Positions 40,479 through 49,773 of a stretch of 64,000 bases of DNA are shown piece after piece (position 1 is the stretch's first letter; every line of letters begins with the position of its first letter). The stretch comes from Prorocentrum cordatum. Its lineage: Eukaryota > Sar > Dinophyceae > Prorocentrales > Prorocentraceae. The stretch covers positions 282,406 to 346,405 of the forward strand of contig CAUYUJ010021059.1 in assembly GCA_963575745.1 (NCBI GenBank), written 5' to 3'. The notes below the pieces were generated by a model, which saw only the letters and a program-made list of their open reading frames with translations, was not told the DNA's origin and made no database searches. The translations under genes were made by a program, and so were the position numbers.

Positions 40479-41250
40479 TGTATATATATATATATGTATA
40501 GACATAAGTTTTCTACGGCTTGCCACGCTGCGCCGTCGAACCCTTGATTCATTAGGCGGCTCTGGCGCGGGGGCAAAGAGTGGCGATCGGCGAGGAGAAG
40601 CGCGCTGAAATTGATCGGACGATGGGCCGTCAGAAGCCATCTGTGGGACCTGTTGGACCGTCCAACGTAGGGTGCTCCGTTGAGCCGTCTCGGGGTCGTG
40701 TTGGGCGCCCCCCGTGTCTCGGGCGGTATCGGGGGCGCGCGGGGGCGTCGTGGAGCGTCTGCAAGCCGGAAAAACGAAAACGCCAAAGTCCTTCAAAAAC
40801 CGAAAGGGGAATGTATGATCTTAGCGCTGCGGGTTCTGATGGGACGCGGAGCGTCCGCAAGCCGAAAAAGCGAAAACGTCAAAGTCCTTCAAACATCGAA
40901 AGGGGATGTATGATCATAGCGTTTCGGGTTATGGTGGGACGCGTCTCGGATCGCTCCTGGGCCTCCTGGGGGCCCGCTGGCCTCGTCTGTCGGGCATGGG
41001 GGGCACGTGTGGAGCCATTCCGGGGTCATTTCACATGGTGAAGCTTCGTCAAGACTTCCTGAGGGCTCCCGAGGATCTTGGGGGGTTGTCTTGGGGAGCT
41101 CTGGGGCCGCTCTTGGCCTTCCTTTCTCCTCCTGACGCACACTGAACTACGCGTCGGAAATTTAGCCAGAGCATGGTTGCGTGAACATAGGTACGCATTG
41201 CGTGGCTACAGGGGGGAACGAGAAGGAGAGAGAGAGCCGACGAGGACGAC
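40479..41250. repeat. Unique DNA with an internal direct repeat (40755-40925)
   Basis: GCGTCxGCAAGCCGxAAAA, GAAAACGxCAAAGTCCTTCAAA and CGAAAGGGGAATGTATGATC occur twice, about 95 bp apart. The following 40930-41130 is TCTTGGGG-like. No gene is supported. Confidence 0.5.
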
Positions 41251-41368
41251 GACGAATCGACGACGACAAAGCAACGACGACGACGACGACGATGACGAGG
41301 ACGACGACGAGGACGAGGACGACAAGGACGACGACGACGGCGGCGGCGGCGGTGGCGGGGGCGAAGCC
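41251..41368. repeat. (GAC)n / (GGC)n microsatellite
   Basis: GACGACGAC passes into GGCGGCGGC. Poly-Asp/Gly and poly-Ser/Pro frames are shadows. Confidence 0.85.
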
Positions 41369-42280
41369 GGCTGGACGATCTCGCGGCTTGCCTGTGTCGC
41401 TTCCGTCGCTCCCATTTCGCCTCCCACACTCCCTCCTCTCGTTCCTTCCTACTGCCTCTTTTCTCCTCTCCCCTGCCTCGCCCCCGTCTCCTCCTCCGAC
41501 GTCGCTCTCCTTCGTCCTTCTTTGTCGCCTGTTGCTTCTCAAGACAAATATCCGCGGTGGCGGCGGCGGCAGTGGCAGACTGAATGCGCGGACCCCTCGC
41601 CCACGATACTCAAACGCAGGGTCCGGGATGAAACGTGGAGCTGGGATTTGTCCAGGGGTGCGTCGGTGACGGCATTTCGAGGCGGCAGCTCGGGCCGTGG
41701 GCGGCCGTTCGGGGCGATTCGGGCACCGCCGGAGCGGCGTCGGCGTGGCGCAGCTGCTGGAAGGGGTGCCGCGGGGAAGAGAAGTGGGCGCTGGGTGGAA
41801 ACATCGAGCGGAGGGCTCATTCACAGATGCGTCTGGAACACGATCCTGGAAGATGCGGCGGGATCAAAACTTCAGGACGGACCCTGCTTAAGTTTTCCAG
41901 GCCACCTACACGGAGGGAAATCCCAGAAACTCACAAAACCGTCTCGAACCGCGATCCTCGAACGCAGGGTCCAGGGTGAAACGTGGAACTGGGGATTGTC
42001 TAGGGGTGCGGCGAATGTCGAAGCAGGTCCAGCCGTTGGCTCGCGGAGGTTCGGGAAGCGGACAGAATACGAAAGTTGAGAAAAATATGTCTGCGTCTTT
42101 TGTGTCCCTTCGTCCTCCTGCTCCTTCGTTTCTGTTTCTTTGAAATGGGGTTCGCGAGCGGCGATCGTGTGTTCTTTAGGGGGCGCAGCTGGACTGAGGA
42201 CAATTTTGCGGTCTCTAGAAGTGTGTAAGGAGTAGAGGGGTGTGCGGGAAGCTGTAGAGGGCCTGATGAAGTAGAGCATA
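41369..42280. repeat. Unique DNA with a ~75-bp direct repeat about 345 bp apart
   Basis: AACGCAGGGTCCGGGATGAA plus ACGTGGAGCTGGGATTTGTC at about 41610-41660 recurs at about 41960-42005. Long plus and minus frames exist but have no domain. Confidence 0.5.
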
Positions 42281-42296
42281 CGTGCAGAATTTCTAC

Positions 42297-42375
42297 GGGC
42301 CGCTAGGGGCGTGTCTAGAGGTGCCTCTAGAAGGGCCTCTAGGAGGGCCTCTAGAAGGGCCTCTAGAATGGGCAT
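42297..42375. repeat. 15-bp minisatellite (GGGCCTCTAGAAG-type)
   Basis: CCTCTAGAAGGG / CCTCTAGGAGGG copies, about five. Confidence 0.75.
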
Positions 42376-42639
42376 TAGAGGGAGGCGGTCGCGACTCTAG
42401 AGAGGGAGAGTGTGCGTGCCTCTAAAGACGTGGCATTAGAGTGTGTTTCTAGAGGGTACATTCTCTTAATCTGAATATTCCAAATAATAGCTGTATATAT
42501 ATATATATGTATCAGCGCGTGCGCGAGAGCCCGAGAGCACGAGGCCGTGATGCTGCCCGTCCCCGCCTGGGCGGGCAAGGCGCCAGAGGCGGGGGGGGCG
42601 GGGGGGGGGGAGGGCGCCTCGATTGCAATGGCCGCGGGA

Positions 42640-42955
42640 GGAGGCTCCTGCTCCTCCTGCTCCTGCTCCTGCTCCTCCTCCTCCTTCTGCTTCTCCTGCT
42701 CGTGCTCCTCCTGCTCCTATTCCTCCTTCTGCCTTTATTATTATTAGTATTATTTTTATTATTATTATTATTACTGTTATTATTATTATTATTATTATTA
42801 GTATCATCATATTATCATATTATTAGTATTATTATTATCATGACTATTATTATGATTATGATTATGATTATGATTATGATTATGATTATGATTATGCTTA
42901 TGATTATGATGATTATTATTATTAGTCGTATTATTATTCTTATTAAATATCACCA
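42640..42955. repeat. (CTCCTG)n, (ATT)n and (GATTAT)n microsatellites
   Basis: Three adjacent simple repeats: 42645-42730, 42735-42830 and about 42845-42915. Confidence 0.9.
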
Positions 42956-43970
42956 CTTCATGATCAACGCGCGACCTACCCATCGGCGACAGGGAGCTGC
43001 ACTACCGCAAGAACATCGACGCCGCGAAAGCCGCTCGCTCCGTTTGGAGGCTCTCGCCGAGCCTGCGCGGTTGCGTCGGGCTGTCGGGCGCCTCTCCATA
43101 ACCAGGCGGTACGCCCCAGCTGCATCGTTCGCTCCTCCGCCTTTTTTCCTGCCCGAGGTCATCTTAGGTGACCTCCTCCCCTTTCGACAGCATGTTTGGG
43201 CTCAGGCAGGAGCTAGGCGGGCAGCAGGTCAGCAACCCTAGCCATGGTTCTTCTCTTCGTTCTTCTCCTCCCCTCTTCTCCCCCTCCCTCTGGGGCTGGG
43301 CGCTGTGGAGCCGCATCGGTATCGGCAGCGCCCCTGGCGGAGCCGGGGGATCCGCTGCTGGCCGACGAAACGTCCGCGTCTTAGATTGTTTCCCCGATGC
43401 GCAAGTGAATAAAGTCATCGTTTCCTTCCTTCGTCATCGGCGAACACATCTTTCCTTTGTCAGCGGCTGTGCCGTCATCAGCCCGTGCGGGACATGCGAA
43501 GGTTCCGCCGCGCCCAAGGTCAGCTTGGGTGGCAGAACGCGGCCCGCGAGGGCATCGGGGGACGCTCCGAGGTCATTCGTTCGATCGCCGGATTTCGCCG
43601 AATCTCTACCTCTCCTCCTTTGCCTTCGACTACATAAAGCCTCCGCCGAAGCCGGTCGGAGCGCATCCCCTGGGTCGTTCCTGAGCCTGGGCCTCAATTT
43701 TCTGGCAGCGTGAAGCCTGCTCGCTCGCGAGGGGAGAGAGGAACCTGGCGCCCGACCCCTGGCTCTTGCAGAGCGCCTCCCGCTTTGAATTCCACAGATT
43801 TTTAGAGACCGTGTGGCCACTGCTGCGCTCGTGCTGGTTGCACAGATGGGTCAGTTCGCTGCACCTGTCAGCGTTCTGCGTCTTCATCAGAGCGAGCGGG
43901 AGAGGATGTCGAGCTCCTCCCGCTACCCTGGTGTAGCCGTGGAGATAAAAGAAGTTCCTCCTCCATCTTG
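42956..43970. other. No supported gene
   Basis: Moderately GC-rich, unique-looking DNA. A plus frame at 43168-43713 and a minus frame at 43434-43820 overlap each other; neither has a recognisable domain. Confidence 0.35.
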
Positions 43971-44375
43971 TCCTACTCCTCCTCCTCCTCTTCCTCCTCC
44001 TCCTCCTCCTCCTCCTCCTCCTCCTCCTCCTCTCTCCTACCGTCTCCTCTCTCGGTGCAGGTGCATTGATGCGTCGTGGGGGGGGCCCGCAGGATAGAGA
44101 CATAGGCTGCATGGGGTGGAGGCTGGGGAGGGGAGACGGAGGACGACGACGGCGACGTCCCGACGTTAAGGAGTCGGAGAACCAAGGAACAACAAATATT
44201 ACGCATAAGGATGAGAGAGAGGAATGTGAGGGACTGCTGACGGAGTCAGAAAGTCCAGGAGAGTCGAAGGACAAAGAGGCTGGCGAGTAATGTTAGAGCA
44301 GGGGTGGGAGCGGCAGCAGGAGACTGAGGAGGAGGAGGAGGAGGAGGAGGAGGAGGAGGAGGAAGAGAGGGTGGG
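43971..44375. repeat. (CTC)n and (GAG)n microsatellites with unique DNA between
   Basis: 43971-44035 is CTC and 44325-44370 is GAG, so the two could pair as an inverted repeat. The 290 bp between have no supported feature. Confidence 0.75.
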
Positions 44376-44564
44376 GATGATTCTTTACCCGCATGTCGCC
44401 AGGCCGTTCACTGACCGCTTCAGCACCATACCAGTGGGCCCAACTCAGAGCTGGAAAGCTTGTAGTAGGGAGGAGACGTGTCTGTGTACGCATACCCTCT
44501 CCATCCTACGGATCTCCGGAGGGTCAGGCTTTTAGGACCTATCTACAACGCCAGGAACTTTGGC

Positions 44565-44742
44565 TTAGCGTGTCGCGCCGCCGGATCTTGCCCACCACGC
44601 CTCGGCGCGACACGCTAACTACGTCCCCGTTTCCAAGCGTCAACGTCCCGAGCCAGTGCAGCGACACGCTATCAGCACGTAGGGCATAGCGTGTTGCCGC
44701 GTAGCCGCCGCGACAAGCTGAGCAAAAGGTCCCGACCGTAAG
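44565..44742 (+). repeat. Small dispersed element with two hairpins, copy 2
   Basis: Homologous to 4747-4945. The first stem is GTGTCGCGCCG with CGGCGCGACAC, and the second is ACACGCTAT with ATAGCGTGT, longer than in copy 1. It ends at the same TCCCGACCGTA word. Confidence 0.6.
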
Positions 44743-44807
44743 CCCAGCACGCTACACTGATTCTGCAGTGCGCCCTCCCATCCCAGGTCCCCTCCGCATT
44801 CAGCGGC

Positions 44808-45000
44808 AACGCCAGGGGAGGATATGCTCAGGGGCGGACGCATCGACCTTCAATCGCTCATTCATGCCTGATAGGGGCCCGATAGCCCACTTCGCCAAGG
44901 ATCGTGCGGACTCGCCATCGGCGGCCGATCGCCAAACTAGAGGCGATCTATCGCCGATTCAAGGTCGACGTCCCCCCACCTGCGCCAGTCCTCCCCTCTC
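44808..45000 (+). repeat. 190-bp dispersed repeat (GCATCGACCxxCAATCG family), copy 1
   Basis: It shares the order CCAGGGG ... GATGC/GACGCATCGACC ... CAATCGC ... GGGCCCGATAGCCCAC ... TATCGCCGATT ... GTGCCAG with 60160-60360 and 60596-60765. Function unknown. Confidence 0.65.
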
Positions 45001-46085
45001 CCTGTGTTTGGACTCTCTTCTGCTCCTCCTCCTCCTCCTCCTCCTCCTCCTCCTCCTCCTCCTAGCGCCTCCCTCAATTTCTGTCGCCCCTCTCGCCTGA
45101 TTGTCCCACTGGCCAGAGGAGGTGCGAGCAGCCAAAATCGGATGGGAGGTAAGCGTGCCGTAACGAAGCGTCCCCTGGGTGCGTCCCGCTTCCTCTTCCT
45201 TCGGTCTGTTGACGCTCTCGGAGCCTGGGAGAGCGGAGGCCTGTCGGGGACGCACTGGCCCGCCTCAGCGCAAACTTGGCTCGGCCACAGGACAAGTTAC
45301 GCTCTGCTCTTCGGGGTGGGCTTCCCAAGCCCGGCTCTGCGCCCGTGGCACCACGTATTCCGATGTTTGTTCGCCACGAGGGGCACCCAGAAGAATCACC
45401 TGGGCCCAGTCGTGATCGGCCCCCACGTCGGCCGCGTCATCGCCGACAGCGGGCCTGACGCAGCGACCCTCGAGGCGGACTTCCGAGGACGCGGTCGCGG
45501 CCGAGGCCGCGGGGAGGTATGGATGCCCTCACTTCCCCGCTTGCCCACGCCGCAGGGGGGACGGGGGGACTCAGCGTACCGTTGGCGCCCCCAAGGCGTC
45601 GGGACTGGCGGCCCCCGCCCCCCCTGGCGCTTCTCGCTCCCTCGCTGCTTCTGAGAGGAGGGAGGGCAGGTGGGGGATGGCAGGGGTCAGACGGGGGGTG
45701 CTGCCACGCGTACACGATGGTGCGGGCGCGCCATGGCGAGCGCGCAGCAGCAGCATCAGGAGGAGGAGGGGGAGGAAGATGATGAGGAGGAGGAGGAGGA
45801 GGAGAAGGATGATGATGATGAGGAGGAGGAGGAGGAGCCAAGGGAAGAAAAAAACACCACGACCCTCAGAATTGACGTTTACTACATAACCCTGGATGTT
45901 TACGAAACAACATTTCCCTGTTCGACTCCCTCTTTCGGTGCGTTTCCTGAGGGGCTTCGCTTGTCGGGGCGCTTATCACGAGGATGGTTCGTCTGCCCTC
46001 TAAGGGGGAGGAACACGGCTGCGTCTTCGCCCTCCGCCCCCCCCCCCCCCCGCGCGCGCGCCAGGCGGGTCCAGCCGACCGCCCC
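45001..46085. other. Presumed intron DNA: (CTC)n tract and unique sequence
   Basis: 45018-45065 is a CTC run. A plus frame (to about 45654) contains an RGRGRGRG stretch near 45490 but no other known motif. 45740-45840 is GAG/GAT-rich. It lies just upstream of the VAVK exon. Confidence 0.4.
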
Positions 46086-46150
46086 AGAGGCGGGGGGCGC
46101 GTCGTGGCGGTGAAGGTCTTCTCGACGTCGGGCGGCTCGAAGGCGCGCCT
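46086..46150 (+). CDS. Candidate exon: VAVK motif of a protein kinase
   Basis: The frame reads RGGGRVVAVKVFSTSGGSKAR. GRxVAVKVF is the second conserved stretch of protein kinases, and its Lys (46113-46115) would hold the ATP phosphates. It would join the GRGSFGVVQ piece at 36631-36660: the usual gap between the loop and VAVK is about 10-15 residues and fits. A pyrimidine-rich (C)n run followed by a CGCGCGCGCGCCAG acceptor-like stretch lies upstream at about 46035-46060. No helix-C, HRD or DFG motif was found further on, so the rest of the gene is outside the window, or this is a broken gene. Confidence 0.5.
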
Positions 46151-46338
46151 TCTCCCGCCGCCGCCGTGCTTCGCCTCCTCAGCCCGAGGGCCCCTTTCCT
46201 GGTCGACAAGGATCGTCTTCGCGCTCTTTCCCAGCGAACCCGTACCAGGGAGGAGGCATCCAGGTAGTTCGGATGGTGATCAGTCGGATGTTCTGCCTCA
46301 AGGCGTCGGTCTCCCTGGGCTTCTCGCCCTCTCAGGTT

Positions 46339-46600
46339 TTCCTCCTGGATTACCTCTCTTGCGCACCTCTTTCTCCTCCTGCTGCTGCTCCTTCTGCTCC
46401 TGCTGCTCCTGCTGCTCCTGCTGCTGCTGCTGCTCCTCCTCCTCCTTCTCCTCCTCCTCCTCCTCCTCCTCTTCCTCCCCTTGAAGGCCTCCTCAGCCTA
46501 AGTCCTCCTCTTGCTCCTCCCCTCCTCCAGCCCGACTAGCATCGCTTGGAGTGCTGAGTCTGGTACTTTTTGTGAAATGCTTGCGGAGCGTGAGGGGGAT
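46339..46600 (+). repeat. Duplicated block, copy without the copia insertion
   Basis: TCCTCCTGGATTACCTCTCT and TGCGCACCTCTTTCTCCTCC, a CTG/CTC tract, then CTTCCTCCCCTTGAAGGCC, TCCTCAGCCTAAGTCCTCCT and GCGGAGCGTGAGGGGGAT. The second copy is 48576-48749 plus 58472-58575, split by the copia element. It therefore shows the pre-insertion state of the site. Confidence 0.8.
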
Positions 46601-47059
46601 TGTACCATGCATGCATGTCGGTTGATTATCCTTGCTTGTGTATACATGTCATTGTCGTTACATCACCTCACTCACACCACGCGTTGCCATTCTATACCCT
46701 CCCCCTTTGCTTGTCCTCCTCCCTCTCCCCCCCCGTCTCTTCCTCCTCATCTTTGCGCTAATCGCGGAAGTCGTTCATGGCTGTGTTGGCCCACGAGGGC
46801 GGATGTAAAGTCTTCAACGGGAATGGCTCACCGCACGGGCGGCCCCTCTCACAGCCAGAGTTGGAGGTTTCCGCCACGAGACGGAAGAGGAGTTACAGCG
46901 CGATCTGGATTCCTCGTGCATGTCGGTTGGTGCCCAATGCCCATTCATCGTGTAATTGTCGTCGCCGTCCTATTCCCTTCCCCCTATCGCCATTGTCCGC
47001 TTCGTCTTGCTAGCTTATGGTTGTTCCGTCGGCCCAAGAGGGCGGACATGAGACCGTTC
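46601..47059. other. No supported gene
   Basis: Pyrimidine-rich unique DNA; the plus frame is open but has no coding look before about 47060. Confidence 0.35.
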
Positions 47060-48090
47060 ACGCCAGTGACGCTTCGAAACAGCAGCCCCCGCCAACCACG
47101 GTCGGCCGCCTCGCAAGATGGGCCGGCGCACGTGCCTTTCGTGCCAGCGCTCCTGATCCGGCAGGGAGCCAGCACCGGCGCGGGCGAGGTGGCTGCTTCC
47201 ACGCCGCGGCCCACGAGGGCTTGTGGTGTTCTGCCCCCGTGCGCGAACGCCTACGAGGTCGCGGAGTACACGCCGAGGTCCACGGGGGCCTGTGATGCCC
47301 CGCCTGCGGGTGCGAACGCCTGCGACCGGTGGATCGGGAGGGCGTTGCCCCTCCCTGCTGAACAAAGAACTGGATGGGTGATCGCGCAATGCCTCGAGGA
47401 GTATTCCAAGGAAGCGGTGCTAGCTGCCGCGCTGCACCGTGAAACCTTTGCTGACCGCATGCGACAAGCAGGTCTCGGCGAGCTTTCTTCCACGTGTGGG
47501 CCGAGGAAGCGGGTCAAAATCTTGGAGGCGGCGCAGACCTTGCCTGCTTTGGGCATGTTGGCGGAGCACGCCCAGAGACTGATGATTGAAACGATCCGAT
47601 CTTCGAGTCTGGCATACGTTGCAGGGATCTTGTGCTGGGCAGCAAATTGTTCGGCTGCCCATATATCATGCCATTTTCCTGCCACAGAGTGCGCTGTGCT
47701 GAACTTTGGTATGTTTGCGAACGCGGGTGCGTTCACTACGTACCTCAAACATTTGTGATGGGCACACCGGTTCGTCCATCTGCCCAACACCTGGGACACG
47801 GAAGCGTTGCAACAGGTGCGGCGGGGCATCCGCAAGGCGGCGCCTGCGCCGCGTCCGCGCCTCGCCCTGCAAGCGCAGCGTGCTCGGCAAGTGATCAGAC
47901 TGGCAGAGAGGGGCGACGTCGACGCGGGCGGCTCGCTGGCCACGCTGTTGGCTGCTGGAGACCGGAGAAGCGCCGCCTTTCTCAGGTATCTCTGCTCCCA
48001 CCAATTGGAGGAGGCCGCTGTGTCTAGGCTTGACCATTCAGATTCCGAGCAGAACCCGAAGCGTCAAAAATTGTGTCGTCTTCCTTTTCC
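47060..48090 (+). pseudogene. Relic of a tyrosine-recombinase gene (DNA-binding domain), broken by an in-frame TGA
   Basis: One plus frame is open from 46511 to TGA at 47756-47758 and then, in the same frame, on past 48090. The part before the stop ends YVAGILCWAANC, FPATECAVLNF, then AFTTYLKHL. The part after the stop starts WAHRFVHLPNTWDTEAL and continues QQVRRGIRKAA. This is the core-binding domain usually seen at the N-terminus of recombinases in dinoflagellate YR retroelements, where the pattern is YxxHLRWAxRF. The stop stands where Arg is expected, so CGA to TGA is the simplest explanation. The catalytic R/HxxR/Y part is missing; at 48090 the sequence turns into a pyrimidine tract ending in CAG. 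It is not closely related to the recombinase at 19337-20743. I infer a dead fragment. Confidence 0.6.
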
Positions 48091-48183
48091 TGTCTCCTCT
48101 CTGTTCTTTCCTCCCAAACAGGATTCGGATCGCGTTTCGATGGGTGCGCGCCTCGCGATCGCCTCGATGGGGACTGATCGTAC

Positions 48184-48585
48184 GATGTGCGAGTTCGCCT
48201 CAGGGCAGGCTGGGTTGGGAGTCAGGCGCCCATCGACCCCAACCCTTGCAGTTGGCAGCACTTCGTCGCATCTGCGAGACAACCTCGTGGGGAACTTTTC
48301 CACAGCATTCAATATTGGTTGGAATGGGGGGCAAGGGGATTGTCTTGTGCTGCTTTTGTTCCCTCCCTCGGTCATCCCAGGTATTTCCTCATCGTCCACC
48401 TCACGCTTACATGTATTCATTTGTCCCTCCACCTCCCCCACCACCTCCGGGACATCTTGTGCGATGCGCGAGTCCGCCTCAGGGCAGGCTGGGTTGGGAC
48501 TCAGGCGCCCATCGACCCCACCCCCTGCAGCTCGCAGCATTTCGTCGCATCTGTGAGACAATCTCGTGGGGAACCTTTCCTCCCG
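48184..48585. repeat. Local direct duplication, ~115 bp, spaced ~280 bp
   Basis: TGTGCGAGTTCGCCTCAGGG ... GCGCCCATCGACCCCAACCC ... GACAACCTCGTGGGGAAC (48184-48300) returns as 48463-48585. Confidence 0.75.
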
Positions 48586-48619
48586 GATTACCTCTCTTGC
48601 GCACCTCTTTCTCCTCCTC

Positions 48620-48672
48620 CTGCTGTTCATGCTGTTCCTGCTGCTGCTGCTGCTCCTGCTGCTGCTGCTGCC

Positions 48673-48713
<41 letters not shown>

Positions 48714-48745
48714 TCCTCCTCCTCCTCCTCCTCCTCCTCCTCCTC
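48620..48745. repeat. (CTG)n / (CTC)n microsatellite at the copia insertion site
   Basis: CTGCTGCTG passes into CTCCTCCTC and ends in CCTCTTAC, the left target-site copy. Confidence 0.9.
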
Positions 48746-48749
48746 TTAC

Positions 48750-49675
48750 TGTGATTGGCCGGGGCGCCAGGCAGCAACGGATGATGATGCCGCTCGGCCC
48801 GGGCCTGATCGTTTTTCTCTGCTCGGAGGTCCCTGAACTCCGGGCGTCTTGAGCCGACGTGGGTACGGCGCTTTGACCTCACCCCTCTCCGCATGACAGT
48901 GCACATGCTGCTGCACAACATCATGGGAGGATGCCTGAGACGACGAGGCAGCCGGAGTCCAGCCACACTCGCCGCATCGCACGTCCTCGGGACCAGAACC
49001 GAGAGGCGGCCAGAATCCAGCCACACCCCCGGTTCCGAGATTCAGGACTGCTACGCCATCGGACCTGTTACTTGCATAAGGTAGCCCGTCTCCATAAACA
49101 GGGATACTCCGACAGGCCCGGCCGGCCAGCCGGAAAGTTCGAATTTCGGTTCCAGGGCGGGCGAAGGTAACCCGTCTCCATAAACAGGGATACTCCGACA
49201 GGCCCGGCCGACCAGCCAGAAAGTTCGAATTTCGGCTCCAGGGCGGGCGAAGGTAGCCCGTCTCCATAAACAGGGATACTCCGACAGGCCCGGCCGACCA
49301 GCCGGAAAGTTCGAATTTCGGCTCCAGGGCGGGCGAAGGTAGCCCGTCTCCACAAACAGGGATACTCCGACAGGCCCGGCCGACCAGCCGGAAAGTTCGA
49401 ATTTCGGCTCCAGGGCAGTTCGAAGTTCGGCTCCAAACTACGCCATGCTCTGCTACACTGCTGCACTGTGGCAGAGCCACCATCCCCACCCAGTGCTTGC
49501 ACGGACTGTTCGGGGACCACGAATTGAGGAGGAAACTAATTACTTATAACATTTGGTATGTACATACAAGGCCTATTGAAAAAATGCATTGGTAATCATT
49601 TCACCGCTTGGTGAGGTGATGAACGCCTCAGGTGCCAGACAGAAATTGCTGCAGTATCTGTGGCATCATTTCACA
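48750..49675 (-). repeat. Left LTR (3' LTR) of the copia element, 926 bp
   Basis: TGTGA...TCACA ends. It contains four 86-bp tandem units (about 49080-49425), one more than the right LTR. The minus-strand TATA-like box reads TTATAAG here, and TTATATAAG in the right LTR. Confidence 0.95.
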
Positions 49676-49683
49676 CCCCCCTT
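49676..49683 (-). other. Polypurine tract of the copia element
   Basis: Minus strand AAGGGGGG directly abuts the 3' LTR (TGTGA). It would prime second-strand synthesis. Confidence 0.75.
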
Positions 49684-49773
49684 GGCCCTGTCGCTCAGAA
49701 TCTCTTCGGCCCGAGCTCAGGCCGCAGGCCGCAAGTGCGAGAGGACGAACATCTCATCGTGGGTTGCTGGCCC

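Noticed and set aside
41078-42079. 333-codon plus ORF with an acidic stretch
   Set aside because: The acidic and glycine parts are the (GAC)n/(GGC)n tract; the rest has no domain and includes a direct repeat read in different frames.
45990-46484. Extending the VAVK exon over the whole open frame
   Set aside because: Beyond about 46150 the translation becomes Pro/Ser- and Cys/Ser-rich because of CTC/CTG tracts, and shows no helix-C sequence of a kinase.
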